The notes under the pieces were generated by a model. The model saw only the letters and a program-made list of their open reading frames with translations, searched no databases and was not told the origin of the DNA. The position numbers and the translations under genes were made by a program. Below, one piece after another: positions 9,014 to 17,581 of a stretch of DNA of 50,831 bases. Position 1 is the first letter of the stretch. Each line of letters opens with the position of its first letter. The stretch is from the NCBI RefSeq assembly GCF_003399635.1, contig NZ_NBXB01000022.1, positions 1-50,831 of the forward strand, read 5' to 3'. The stretch is from Subtercola boreus. GTDB lineage: Bacteria > Actinomycetota > Actinomycetes > Actinomycetales > Microbacteriaceae.

Positions 9014-9430
9014 ATGCGCGCCAATATCAACGTCTTCTGGATCCTGTCGGGCTTCTTCCTCCTCGCTGACGCGATCTATGTGCTCTGGTCGCTGGTCTCG
9101 TACGGTGAGGTGGAATGGGTCGGAACCCTCGGCATCGCGCTCGGCGCTGTGCTCGCTGCGTTCATCGCGTTCTACCTCAGCCGCGTGCACGGCGCCCAGG
9201 GCGGCGAGCTGCCCGAGGATCTCACGTACTCGAACATCGACGACGGCGACCCCGAGATGGGCTTCTACAGCCCATGGAGCTGGTGGCCGGTCATCCTCGC
9301 CGGTTCCGCCGCGGTCTTCTTCCTCGGCCTCGCCGTCGGAACGTGGATCTGCTTCATCGGTGTGGCGCTCATCCTGATCGCGATCGTCGGCTGGACCTAC
9401 GAGTACTACCGGGGCTTCTTCGCCCGCTAA
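9014..9430 (+). CDS. ctaF: Cytochrome c oxidase subunit 4, actinobacterial type
   Basis: A small accessory subunit of the actinobacterial bcc-aa3 supercomplex. The 138-residue protein has two N-terminal hydrophobic segments (about residues 8-28 and 35-55), the conserved loop with LPEDLTYSNIDDGDPEMGFY, then two more helices after the FYSPWSWWP motif. The length and motif match the CtaF family. Its ATG lies one base after the ctaD stop, so translation is probably coupled. A perfect hairpin terminator follows. Confidence 0.95.
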   Translation: MRANINVFWILSGFFLLADAIYVLWSLVSYGEVEWVGTLGIALGAVLAAFIAFYLSRVHGAQGGELPEDLTYSNIDDGDPEMGFYSPWSWWPVILAGSAAVFFLGLAVGTWICFIGVALILIAIVGWTYEYYRGFFAR

Positions 9431-9452
9431 GCGCCCGCACAGCACGCCAGAA

Positions 9453-9490
9453 GGGCCCTCCCGCACTACGCGGGAGGGCCCATCTACTTT
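9453..9490 (+). terminator. Intrinsic terminator of the ctaCDF operon
   Basis: A perfect 12-bp stem (GGGCCCTCCCGC at 9453-9464 against 9470-9481) with a 5-nt loop is followed by ATCTACTTT. It sits 22 nt after the ctaF stop. Confidence 0.85.
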
Positions 9491-9523
9491 CCGGTCTGAC
9501 CGCAGCGGTGGCAGGATCGAACG

Positions 9524-9739
9524 ATGACCGCGAACGAGCCATCCGGCGAACTTCCCCCTCGGAAGACGACCGCCGACGAGCGTGAGACGCGCGCCGAGGA
9601 GGCCCTCCAGCGCATCTTCGCCGGCGGAGACCTCGGTGCCGAGGCGACGGCCCTGTCGAACGACTTCACCGACGAGTACACCGGTAGATTCCGCGCCTGG
9701 CTCCGCCGCGTGTTCCGCCGCTCTCCTCGCCGCCGCTAG
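9524..9739 (+). CDS. Small hypothetical protein
   Basis: A 71-residue ORF with a charged N-terminal half (KTTADERETRAEEALQRIF), a FTDEYTGRFRAWL segment and a strongly basic end (RRVFRRSPRRR). I do not recognise a family. Support for coding is the position 6 nt after a CAGGAT hexamer that could be a leaderless -10, and the lack of any other gene in the gap. Its stop overlaps the stop of the secreted protein gene on the other strand by three bases (9737-9739 and 9736-9738 share 9737-9738). It could still be a spurious ORF. Confidence 0.5.
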   Translation: MTANEPSGELPPRKTTADERETRAEEALQRIFAGGDLGAEATALSNDFTDEYTGRFRAWLRRVFRRSPRRR

Positions 9740-11418
9740 GGTGCCGCCAGAACGTCGATGGCGTACTGGGCGGTTCGGGTGGCGCCGTTGTTGTCGGCGG
9801 TGAAGCCGATGGTAATTCGGCCTGGATGGGTGGGGTCGGGTGTGTACGTTGCGACGCCTGAGTCGGGGTCGAGGTCGCTGACGGTGCCATGTTCAGGTTG
9901 TGTCGTGATGCGGTAGTGGAGTCCGTCGATCTGCCGCCAGCCTGTTTGCGGGGTGATCCAGCAGCGGAGCTGGATGCGCACGGGGGTGGTGGCGTCGGTT
10001 GTTGTGCCGTCGGTGGCGCAGCCGGGGGTGATGTCGGCGATGTGGATGCTGAGCCGGAGTTCGGGGGAGGGGAGGCCGAATGCGTCGGTGGTCTTGACGG
10101 TCACGTGGTCGGTGTAGTCGCCTCGGATGATGTCGATGGACTGGTAGTGCAGGTCGCCGGCGGCGTCGAACCAGGCGCCGCCCATGGCGCCCTGGTCGGT
10201 GACGACGGAGGTGAGGTGGTCGCCGCTCTCGATACGGTGCTGGTCGACGTCCACGTCGGAGAACAGCCGGCTCGCCGGGATGACGGTCTCGACTCCGCGG
10301 GTCGCCTCGGTGACGCTCGATGCAGCGGGCTGCATGGCGGGGGCGTAGCGGTTGCGGATGGCGATGGAGAACGGCAGCGAGTAGGTGCCGTCAGCGGCCA
10401 CTGCCCAGGCTTCGGCCGAGACGTACGCGCCCTCGGCCTGCTGCGGGGCACTGTAGATCACGCTGCCGTCACCCTCTCGTGCGGTGGGGATGCCCAGCGC
10501 GAGGGCCGAGTGGATCGTGCTCACCTCGAGTCGCACCGGCTCCTTGCCGGGGGCAGCGTCGCAGTCCACATCGCTAACGCTGATGACAGTCGTCGACCCG
10601 TAGCCCCCGTCCTTGACGACCCCTGAGCAGATCGGGATCTGCCGTGTCGCCAGGGCAAGGTCGGGCACCGTGAGCGACGACCGAGTGGTGCGGATAGTCT
10701 TCGGTGTCGCGAAGGTGCACACGTAGGCGTTGGCATTCGCCAGGCACGAGTCGAAGAGGCCGCCCGTGAGGCGGAAGATCGCTTTCGCGGTGTCGTTCGG
10801 TGAGGATGTCAGAATGCTCGTGAAGCTGATCAAGTAGGCGAAGGTGTGGGAGCTCCCGTCCGAACTCTTCGACGTGATCGGCTCGACCTTGGCGAGTTGC
10901 GTGAGGTCTCGCGGATTGTCGAGCTTCACCTGGTCGTAGGAGTCGACGTCTCCGCCCGGCCGCAGAACGTTGATGATCACGCTCTTGCCCGCATCGGTCC
11001 TGCCCGCGCGCGAGTTTCTGATGCTGGACTCCGCAGGTGCCTTCTTGTCGCCACCGGCTGAACTGTCGCTCGGTGCACGCCCCGCCGCGTGCGCATAGGC
11101 GGCACTCTCCGCTGCGCTCATGCCGCTGAGCTGTGTGCGGAACACCCCCGGCGTGCTGTCCTCGGTGTCGGGGTAGACGCTGAGCTTCTCCTCGCCCCGG
11201 TAGGGATCCGTCTCGTGCACCACCAGCGTGCCCGGGTCGCTGGCGATCGGACCCGAGCCTGCGCCACCGAGACCGTCGTGCAGCTCACCACTCGCATGCG
11301 TACCGGTCTCGACGCCGCCGTGCGGATCATCGTCGACCGCGAACGCCGGTTGGGTCTGACCGACGCAGAGCATCCCCAGGGCGAGCGTTAGACCAACGAG
11401 GTAGTTGCGGGTTTTCAT
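9736..11418 (-). CDS. Secreted protein of unknown function, paralog A
   Basis: A 560-residue exported protein. A Sec signal peptide (basic MKTRNY, hydrophobic core, cleavage after AFA near residue 27) precedes an Asp/Gly/Ser-rich low-complexity region to about 140. A conserved middle region contains a cysteine pair (Cys225 and the Cys of AYVCTF) and GVVKDGGYG. Three beta-rich repeats follow, with SGDHL and AAGDLHYQS motifs and a C-terminal Ig-like module (GVATYTPDPTHPGRITIGFT). No membrane anchor or catalytic motif is visible. The next gene upstream on this strand (11510-13081) is a paralog. I do not recognise a named family; a surface or matrix protein is a guess. Confidence 0.8.
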   Translation of the reverse strand: MKTRNYLVGLTLALGMLCVGQTQPAFAVDDDPHGGVETGTHASGELHDGLGGAGSGPIASDPGTLVVHETDPYRGEEKLSVYPDTEDSTPGVFRTQLSGMSAAESAAYAHAAGRAPSDSSAGGDKKAPAESSIRNSRAGRTDAGKSVIINVLRPGGDVDSYDQVKLDNPRDLTQLAKVEPITSKSSDGSSHTFAYLISFTSILTSSPNDTAKAIFRLTGGLFDSCLANANAYVCTFATPKTIRTTRSSLTVPDLALATRQIPICSGVVKDGGYGSTTVISVSDVDCDAAPGKEPVRLEVSTIHSALALGIPTAREGDGSVIYSAPQQAEGAYVSAEAWAVAADGTYSLPFSIAIRNRYAPAMQPAASSVTEATRGVETVIPASRLFSDVDVDQHRIESGDHLTSVVTDQGAMGGAWFDAAGDLHYQSIDIIRGDYTDHVTVKTTDAFGLPSPELRLSIHIADITPGCATDGTTTDATTPVRIQLRCWITPQTGWRQIDGLHYRITTQPEHGTVSDLDPDSGVATYTPDPTHPGRITIGFTADNNGATRTAQYAIDVLAAP

Positions 11419-11432
11419 GGAGACCTCTTTTA

Positions 11433-11473
11433 TCCAGTGGAGTGAGACACAGCCCGCGTCTCACTCCACTGGA
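11433..11473. repeat. 16-bp perfect hairpin between the two secreted-protein paralogs
   Basis: The arms at 11433-11448 and 11458-11473 are exact complements (left arm TCCAGTGGAGTGAGAC) with a 9-nt loop. On the coding (minus) strand the hairpin is followed by an A-rich run and the AAAGAGG ribosome site of paralog A, not by a T-tract. It may be a weak terminator for the upstream gene or a 5'-UTR structure of paralog A. Confidence 0.7.
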
Positions 11474-11509
11474 CTCAGAGGAGGGCATTCCATTACGCCA
11501 CTTTCCGGA

Positions 11510-13081
11510 TCAGGGCGCCGCGAGGACGTTCACAGCGAAAGTCGACGTGCGCACGGCCCCGTTGTTCTCCGCGCTGAAGGTTAACGTGACCGGGCCGGTG
11601 TGAGTGGGATCGGGAGTGTACGTTGCAGTCCCTGAGATGGGATCCACGGTGCTGAGCGAACCAAAGGAAGGCCCATCGACCAGTGCATAGTGGAGTCCGT
11701 CGATCTGATGCCAGCCGGCCGCCGGGGTGATTCAGCAGGAGAGGTGCACACGAACCGGCGTGGCTGCCTCGGTGGTCACGCCCCCGGTGGAGCAACCCGG
11801 AGTAATGTCCGAGATGTGCACGGGAACATCGAGCACCCCGGAGGGCAGTCCGAAGCTGTCCGTGGTCTGTACGGAGACGTGGTCGGTGACGCTACCGTGG
11901 ATCACGTCGAGCGACCGGTAGTGAAGGTCACCTGCTGCGTCGAACCAGGCGCCACCCATCGAGCCCTGGCTGACAACAGTGGAGGATAGGTGGTCGCCAC
12001 TCTCGGCGGCGTACGTGTCGACGTCTCCGTCAGCGAAGAGGGCTGCTCGGGGGATGACCGTGTCCACGCCGCGGATGGCGTCGACGCTCGCTCCCGCAAC
12101 CGCGGAGGGCGCGAACCGGTTGCGGATCGCCACGTAGAACGGCCACGAGGTTGTTCCATCGGCCGCGATGGCCCACACCCGCATGATTGTGTAAGTACCC
12201 TCCAACGTCGCAGGGGCATCGAACACGATGCTCCCATCGCCGCTCCGCACGACCGGGAAGGTACCATCCGTCTCGCTGAGGATGGTTTCGATCTCAAGAC
12301 GCACTGGTTCTGTGTCGGGCGCTGACTCGCAGCTCACATCGGCCGGAGTGATCACCGTCGTCTTTCCGTAGCCGCCGTCGACGACGACGCCCGAACACAG
12401 CGGGATCTGCGCAGTCGATGTGCCAGCCAGAAAATCAGCGACGAACGGCCTGGGCACGCTGGCGATCGGCCTGGGGGTTCTCAGCGCACAGACGAACTCC
12501 CTGTCCGTGGCAGCTCAGCCGACGAACGTCGCGCCGCTCCTGTCGAAAATGGCCTTGGCCATGTCCGCCTGGCTGCTGACCACATTCGTATTGAAAGTCA
12601 GGACGACACCTGTCTGCGTTGTCTGAGAGCCCGTCGTCGTGTTGAGCGGCTCGACTCTGGCTACGAACGAGAAGTCCTTGGTGTTGGTGAGAGTGATCGT
12701 GTCGTACGAGTCGCCGTCCTTTCCCCGATGGAGAACCTGCAGCGTTGCGTCCTTGGGCTTCGTCCTCGTCGACGAGCGGGGGTTCATGTATGTCTCTTGC
12801 TGTGGCGTCTTCTTGTCTCCACCCCCGGACGAGTCGCCGCCCTTGTCGCTGCCGACACCCCCGCCGCCACTCACGTCACGACCCTCGCCGACTGTGTGGC
12901 CGGGAAGAGAAGGGATGCTGCCCCAACCCGGAAAATCGAGTCCACTTCCTTGCGTCTCGTAGATGCGCGTTCGTTCAGGAGGCAGATTGATGTCTGCAGC
13001 AGCAGGAGCGGCGGGGAGGATGAGCGCTGCCAGAAGCACTGTGACGGGAAGTGCGACGATTCTGAGCTTCATACTCATCAA
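11510..13081 (-). pseudogene. Secreted protein paralog B, interrupted by two in-frame UGA codons
   Basis: One continuous minus-strand frame of 523 codons is homologous end to end with paralog A: signal peptide ending PAAPAAA, Gly/Ser-rich region, AKAIF, LCSGVVVDGGYG, SGDHLSS, AAGDLHYRS and a final Ig-like module ending VNVLAAP. It is broken only by TGA at 12515-12517 (codon 189) and TGA at 11732-11734 (codon 450). The first aligns with Cys225 of paralog A (TGC) and the second with Trp487 (TGG), each one base from TGA. No frameshift is present. Two nonsense mutations make a recent pseudogene most likely; readthrough or sequencing error are alternatives. Confidence 0.75.
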
Positions 13082-13114
13082 GACACCGCCTGCTGTCCTG
13101 CATTACGCGGGTTC

Positions 13115-13158
13115 AGCAAAAAAGAAGGCCCCCGTCCGAATGATCGGACGGGGGCCTT
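13115..13158 (-). terminator. Intrinsic terminator of the ctaE-qcrCAB operon
   Basis: A perfect 14-bp stem (13125-13138 against 13145-13158, right arm CGGACGGGGGCCTT, 6-nt loop) is followed on the minus strand by TCTTTTTTG. It lies 24 nt after the qcrB stop. Confidence 0.9.
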
Positions 13159-13181
13159 CGGGCTGAACAGAGGCGCAGTGC

Positions 13182-14843
13182 CTAGTGGTGCGACTTCTGG
13201 CGCTCGAGGTCGGTACGCGTGACGGGCGCGATCCGGTCTTCGAAGAACCACTTCGACATGCCGGCGCGGAGACGCTGCGGAGCGGTGATCTTGCCCTTGG
13301 CGTTCGGCCTGATCATCAGCGGCTTGTACTCGTGGAACGAGACCAGCTTCCAGCGCTCGTACTCGTCGACGTCCTGGTGGACCTCGATGTACTCACCCCC
13401 CGGGAGGCGCACGATGCGGCCCGACTCGAAGCCGTGGAGGGCCATCTCTCGGTCCTTCTTCTGGAGGGCGAGGCAGACGCGCTTGGCGACGAAGTAGGCG
13501 ATGACCGGGCCGATGATGACGGCAGCCTGGATGGCGTGGATCACCGATTCGATCGACAGCTGGAAGTGCGTCGCCAGAATGTCCGAGCTCGCCGCCGACC
13601 AGAGTGCGGCGTAGAACGTCACACCGGCAGCACCGATGGCGGTGCGGGTCGGGGCGTTCCGCGGGCGGTCGAGGATGTGGTGTTCGCGCTTGTCGCCCGT
13701 GACCCAGCCCTCGATGAACGGGTAGATCAGCACGGTGAGGATGAACAACCCCAGCACCGTGATCGGGATCAGGATGTTCCACGAGTACGTGTGGCCCCAG
13801 ATCACCGACTCCAGGTGCGGCGGGATGAGCCGTAGGGCGCCGTCGGCGAAGCCGATGTACCAGTCGGGCTGGGTTCCAGCAGAAACCGGGGAGGGGTCGT
13901 AGGGCCCGTAGTTCCAGATCGGGTTGATCGTGAAGAACGAGGCGATCAGGGCGATGATGCCGAAGACGATGAAGAAGAATCCACCGGCCTTCGCTGCGTA
14001 GACCGGGAGCACCGGGTAGCCGATGACGTTGTCGTTCGTCTTGCCGGGGCCGGCGTACTGCGTGTGCTTGTGCACGACGACGAACACCAGGTGGAGCGCG
14101 ATCAGAGCAACGATGATGGCCGGCAGCAGCAGGATGTGTAGCGTGTAGAGCCTGCCCACGATCTCCTCGCCTGGGAACTCGCCGCCGAAGATCAGGAACG
14201 AGAGCCAGGATCCCGCGAACGGCACACCCTTCACCATTCCGTCGATGATGCGGAGGCCGTTGCCCGAGAGCAGGTCGTCGGGGAGGGAGTAGCCGGTGAA
14301 GCCCTCGGCCAGCGCGAGGATGAAGAGCACGAAGCCGATCACCCAGTTCAGCTCGCGGGGCTTACGGAAGGCGCCCGTGAAGTAGATGCGCAGCATGTGC
14401 AGGCCGATGGAGGCGATGAAGAGCAGCGCAGCCCAATGGTGGATCTGGCGAACCAGGAGCCCGCCGCGGATCTCGAACGAGATGTTCAGCGTCGACGACA
14501 TGGCCGACGACATCTCGACACCCTTGAGGGGCACGAAGCTGCCGTCGTAGACGACCGGAGCCATCGATGCCTGGAAGAAGAACGTCAGGAATGTTCCGGT
14601 CAGGATGATCACGACGAAGCTGTAGAGCGCAACCTCACCGAGCATGAACGACCAGTGGTCGGGGAAGATCTTGCGGCCGAACTCCTTGACGACGGCCGAG
14701 ATGCTCGTGCGCTCGTCGATGTAGTTCGCGGCGGCCGAGGTGAAACGGGCCGACGGTGCGCTGGAGATCGTGGGCGGCGCACCGACCGGGTGGTCGGCGG
14801 TCCCGTCCACGAGGCCATCGGCCTTGGTTTTTTCGATTGTCAT
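13182..14843 (-). CDS. qcrB: Cytochrome bc1 complex cytochrome b subunit
   Basis: QcrB oxidises menaquinol in the actinobacterial bcc complex. The 553-residue protein has the haem histidines in RQIHHWAALL with IGLHMLRIY and in LYTLHILLL with IALHLVFVV, and a PDWYIGF motif in place of PEWY near the quinol site. It has the long actinobacterial C-terminal extension beyond the eight core helices. Its ATG overlaps the qcrA stop by 4 bp (ATGA), indicating coupled translation, and it is the last gene before the terminator. Confidence 0.98.
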   Translation of the reverse strand: MTIEKTKADGLVDGTADHPVGAPPTISSAPSARFTSAAANYIDERTSISAVVKEFGRKIFPDHWSFMLGEVALYSFVVIILTGTFLTFFFQASMAPVVYDGSFVPLKGVEMSSAMSSTLNISFEIRGGLLVRQIHHWAALLFIASIGLHMLRIYFTGAFRKPRELNWVIGFVLFILALAEGFTGYSLPDDLLSGNGLRIIDGMVKGVPFAGSWLSFLIFGGEFPGEEIVGRLYTLHILLLPAIIVALIALHLVFVVVHKHTQYAGPGKTNDNVIGYPVLPVYAAKAGGFFFIVFGIIALIASFFTINPIWNYGPYDPSPVSAGTQPDWYIGFADGALRLIPPHLESVIWGHTYSWNILIPITVLGLFILTVLIYPFIEGWVTGDKREHHILDRPRNAPTRTAIGAAGVTFYAALWSAASSDILATHFQLSIESVIHAIQAAVIIGPVIAYFVAKRVCLALQKKDREMALHGFESGRIVRLPGGEYIEVHQDVDEYERWKLVSFHEYKPLMIRPNAKGKITAPQRLRAGMSKWFFEDRIAPVTRTDLERQKSHH

Positions 14844-15940
14844 GAACGCTCCCAGAAACTAGGGCCGACTGGCTCGAGAAAGTCACTCTGTGCGATGAGG
14901 TAGCCCTCGCCGTCGACTGTGATGGGCAGCTGGGGCAGGGCACGCTTGGCCGGACCGAAGATGACCGCACACTCGTTGTCCACGTCGAACGTGGACTGGT
15001 GGCAGGGGCAGAGGAGGTGGTGGGTTTGCTGTTCGAACAGGGCCACCGGGCATCCGACGTGCGTGCAGATCTTGGAGTACGCGACGATGCCGTCGTAGTT
15101 CCAGTTCTCGCGCCCGGCGCTGACGTTGAGGTCAGACGGATTGACGCGCATCAGCAGCACGGCCGCTTTGGCCTTCTGCTCGAGGCGGTCGTGGGCGTCG
15201 TTGAGGCCTTCCGGAATGATGTGGAACGCCGAACCGATGGTGACATCGGCAGCTTTGATGGGGAGGCCCGAGGGATCGAGCGTCAGCCGCGCCCCCGCCT
15301 TCCACATGGTGTGAGAGAGGAGCTCGGCCGGGTTCTCGTTCTGCGGACCGAGACCACGGAACAGGATGACCGCGGGGAGCGGGAACGCGACGAGGGCACC
15401 GATGAGGCTGTTGCGGATGAGCGAACGGCGACCGATCCCAGATTCGACATTGCCCTCGTGGAAGATCTCGACGGCACGCGCACGGGTGTCGTCGGACGAG
15501 CGCACGGGGTGCCGGATGTCGACACCTTCCTCGTCGTGCATCAGGGACTTCGCCCAGTGCACGGCGCCGATTCCAATGCCCATCAGGGCCAGCGTTATGC
15601 CGAGTCCCAGGAAGACGGTGTTCAGTCGTACTGAGCCCGGGTCGTCTGCATTGATCGGGAAGGCCATGTAGGCGGCGACCGCGAAGATGGATCCGGCAAT
15701 CGAGAGGTAGAAGAGTGTGTAGACGGTGCGCTGGGCGGTCCGGGCCTTCTTCGGGTCGAGATCGGTGACGCGCTTGCGGTGCGGCGGAACGCCGGGATCC
15801 GCCAGAGCGTCGCTCGTGATGACGGCGAGACCGCCGGAGGCAGCGGAGGGCTCAACTGCCCTGCCGGCGGAGTTGCTCACTCCGTCTGCGCCTGACGAGA
15901 ACGCGGCGACGTCTGTGCCGCTCGTGTCGTCGTGTGCCAT
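14840..15940 (-). CDS. qcrA: Cytochrome bc1 complex Rieske iron-sulfur subunit
   Basis: QcrA carries electrons from quinol to the dihaem cytochrome c. The 366-residue protein has an Ala/Ser-rich N-terminus, three membrane helices (about residues 75-97, 110-130 and 190-212) as typical for actinobacterial QcrA, and a C-terminal Rieske domain with CTHVGCP and CPCHQSTFD supplying the Cys/His ligands of the 2Fe-2S cluster. AAAGG lies 8 nt before the ATG. It sits between qcrC (49 bp upstream) and qcrB (4-bp overlap). Confidence 0.98.
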   Translation of the reverse strand: MAHDDTSGTDVAAFSSGADGVSNSAGRAVEPSAASGGLAVITSDALADPGVPPHRKRVTDLDPKKARTAQRTVYTLFYLSIAGSIFAVAAYMAFPINADDPGSVRLNTVFLGLGITLALMGIGIGAVHWAKSLMHDEEGVDIRHPVRSSDDTRARAVEIFHEGNVESGIGRRSLIRNSLIGALVAFPLPAVILFRGLGPQNENPAELLSHTMWKAGARLTLDPSGLPIKAADVTIGSAFHIIPEGLNDAHDRLEQKAKAAVLLMRVNPSDLNVSAGRENWNYDGIVAYSKICTHVGCPVALFEQQTHHLLCPCHQSTFDVDNECAVIFGPAKRALPQLPITVDGEGYLIAQSDFLEPVGPSFWERS

Positions 15941-15989
15941 GGTGTTCCTTTCGAACCTGAGAAGAATGTGTGCCGGTGCAGGGGCTGGG

Positions 15990-16781
15990 CTAGTTCGACT
16001 TCGCTGTGAGCCAGACCGTCAGGGCCACGACTGCGCCGATACCGAAGATCCAGATGAAGAGGCCCTCGGCGACCGGCCCGAGGTTACCCAGTTCGAACCC
16101 GCCCGGGGAGGGGTTGTTCTGGATGTACTTCAGGTAGGTGATGATGTCGCGCTTGTCTTCGGGCGTGATGTTGTGGTCGTTGAAGACCGGCATGTTCTGC
16201 GGGCCGGTGAGCATGGCCTCGTAGATGTACTTCGACTCGACGCCGGTCAGTTCGGGCGCGAACTTGCCCTCTGTGAGAGCACCACCGGCACCGGCGACGT
16301 TGTGGCACATCGCGCAGTTGATGCGGAAGAGCTCCCCGCCGTTCGTGGCGTTGCCGTTCTCGGTGAGCTGCGAATCGGTCGGGATGGACGGGCCGGGCGA
16401 GAGCGACGCGACGTAGGCCGACAGCGCTGCGGTCTGCTCCTCGGTGAACTGCACGGGCTTCTGCATGGCCTGGGGGCCCTGCATGGCGAGGGGCATGCGG
16501 CCGGTTCCGACCTGGAAGTCGACGGATGCCGCACCGACGCCGAGGAGGCTCGGGCCCGCAGTGGTGCCTTCGAGGTTCATGCCGTGGCAGGTGGCGCAGT
16601 TCGCGGCGAAGAGTTTGCTGCCCTCTTCGACCGTGGCCTGCGAGGTGGCGGTGCTGGTGTCAGCGGTGGCAGTGCTCGAGAACAGCGCGTACCCGCCGCC
16701 CGTGAAGGCCAGCCCGATCGCGATCAGAACGACGGTCGCAAGCGGGTGCCGTCTGTTCGCTTTCTTGGAGGTGCGGGCCAT
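15990..16781 (-). CDS. qcrC: Dihaem cytochrome c of the bcc complex
   Basis: QcrC passes electrons straight from the Rieske centre to CuA of the oxidase, replacing a soluble cytochrome c. The 263-residue form has an uncleaved N-terminal helix (about 14-34), two haem c sites (CATCH at 62-66 and CAMCH at 156-160), axial methionine candidates in GRMPLAM and NMPVFND, and a C-terminal anchor helix. The frame extends to an ATG at 16826, 3 nt after the ctaE stop; I prefer 16781 because MARTSKK fits the family, but neither has a strong ribosome site. Confidence 0.93.
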   Translation of the reverse strand: MARTSKKANRRHPLATVVLIAIGLAFTGGGYALFSSTATADTSTATSQATVEEGSKLFAANCATCHGMNLEGTTAGPSLLGVGAASVDFQVGTGRMPLAMQGPQAMQKPVQFTEEQTAALSAYVASLSPGPSIPTDSQLTENGNATNGGELFRINCAMCHNVAGAGGALTEGKFAPELTGVESKYIYEAMLTGPQNMPVFNDHNITPEDKRDIITYLKYIQNNPSPGGFELGNLGPVAEGLFIWIFGIGAVVALTVWLTAKSN

Positions 16782-16829
16782 TCTCTCAACTCTCTGTCGG
16801 GACATGCTGGTTCTGCGGCGGAACATGAG

Positions 16830-17456
16830 CTATTTAAGGATGTAGATCACAAGGAACAGGCCGATCCACACCACGTCGACGAAGTGCCAGTAGTACGACA
16901 CGACGATTGCGCTGGTCGCCTCCCGGTGACCGAAGTTCTTGACCCCGAAGGCTCGCCCGATCATCAGCAGGAAGGTGAAGAGCCCGGCGGTGACGTGCAG
17001 GGCGTGGAACCCGGTGGTGAGGTAGAACGCCGACCCGTAGGAGGACGAGTTCAGCGTGATGCCCTCCTGCACGAGGTTTGCGTACTCCCACGCCTGGCCG
17101 GAGACGAACAGTGCACCGAGCACATAGGTGAGGAAGAACCACTCGACCATGCCCCACTGGGTAGGCTTCCACCCTGTGGCACGGGACTGCAGCCGCTCTG
17201 CCGCGAACACGCCGAACTGGCAGGTGAACGACGACGAGACGAGGATCAGCGTGTTCACGGTCGCGAACGGTACGTTCAGGAGCGAGCTCTCGGTGTTCCA
17301 GAGCTCGGGGCTCGTCGACCTCAGCGTGAAGTAGATGGCGAAGAGGCCGGCGAAGAACATGACTTCGCTGCCGAGCCACACGATCGTGCCGACGGCGACG
17401 ACGTTCGGCCGCTGCACCAGGGGTGCGGATGTTTGGGTCATCGAGCTGCTAGTCAC
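16830..17456 (-). CDS. ctaE: Cytochrome c oxidase subunit III
   Basis: A structural subunit of aa3 oxidase that stabilises subunit I and its proton uptake path. The 208-residue protein has five membrane helices and the family motifs [29 protein letters not shown] and [15 protein letters not shown]. The start is GTG at 17456; an internal ATG five codons on is possible. It leads the ctaE-qcrC-qcrA-qcrB operon and is separated from ctaCDF by the secreted-protein insert, in the opposite orientation. Confidence 0.97.
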   Translation of the reverse strand: MTSSSMTQTSAPLVQRPNVVAVGTIVWLGSEVMFFAGLFAIYFTLRSTSPELWNTESSLLNVPFATVNTLILVSSSFTCQFGVFAAERLQSRATGWKPTQWGMVEWFFLTYVLGALFVSGQAWEYANLVQEGITLNSSSYGSAFYLTTGFHALHVTAGLFTFLLMIGRAFGVKNFGHREATSAIVVSYYWHFVDVVWIGLFLVIYILK

Positions 17457-17462
17457 TCACCC

Positions 17463-17468
17463 ATTATG
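17463..17468 (-). promoter_or_regulatory. -10 hexamer of the ctaE-qcrCAB operon
   Basis: On the minus strand CATAAT is followed by 6 nt and the GTG start of ctaE. No ribosome site is visible, so the operon is probably transcribed as a leaderless mRNA. Confidence 0.5.
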
Positions 17469-17568
17469 TCCGATTTCTGTTCAGCTGTTTCGCATTTGCA
17501 CCCTCTCGGGAAGACTTTTTTACCGGTCGTAGAAGTTCGGCCCGCCGGGGCGCGGATCCGCCGCCGTT

Positions 17569-17574
17569 TAGGAT
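17569..17574 (+). promoter_or_regulatory. -10 hexamer of a leaderless trpD transcript
   Basis: TAGGAT is followed by exactly 7 nt and the trpD ATG at 17582, with no Shine-Dalgarno sequence. Confidence 0.55.
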
Positions 17575-17581
17575 CGTTGCT

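Noticed and set aside
12515-12517. UGA at a Cys position as a selenocysteine codon
   Set aside because: No SECIS-like hairpin is evident, the second UGA aligns with Trp, and the protein has no redox motif; double nonsense mutation is simpler.
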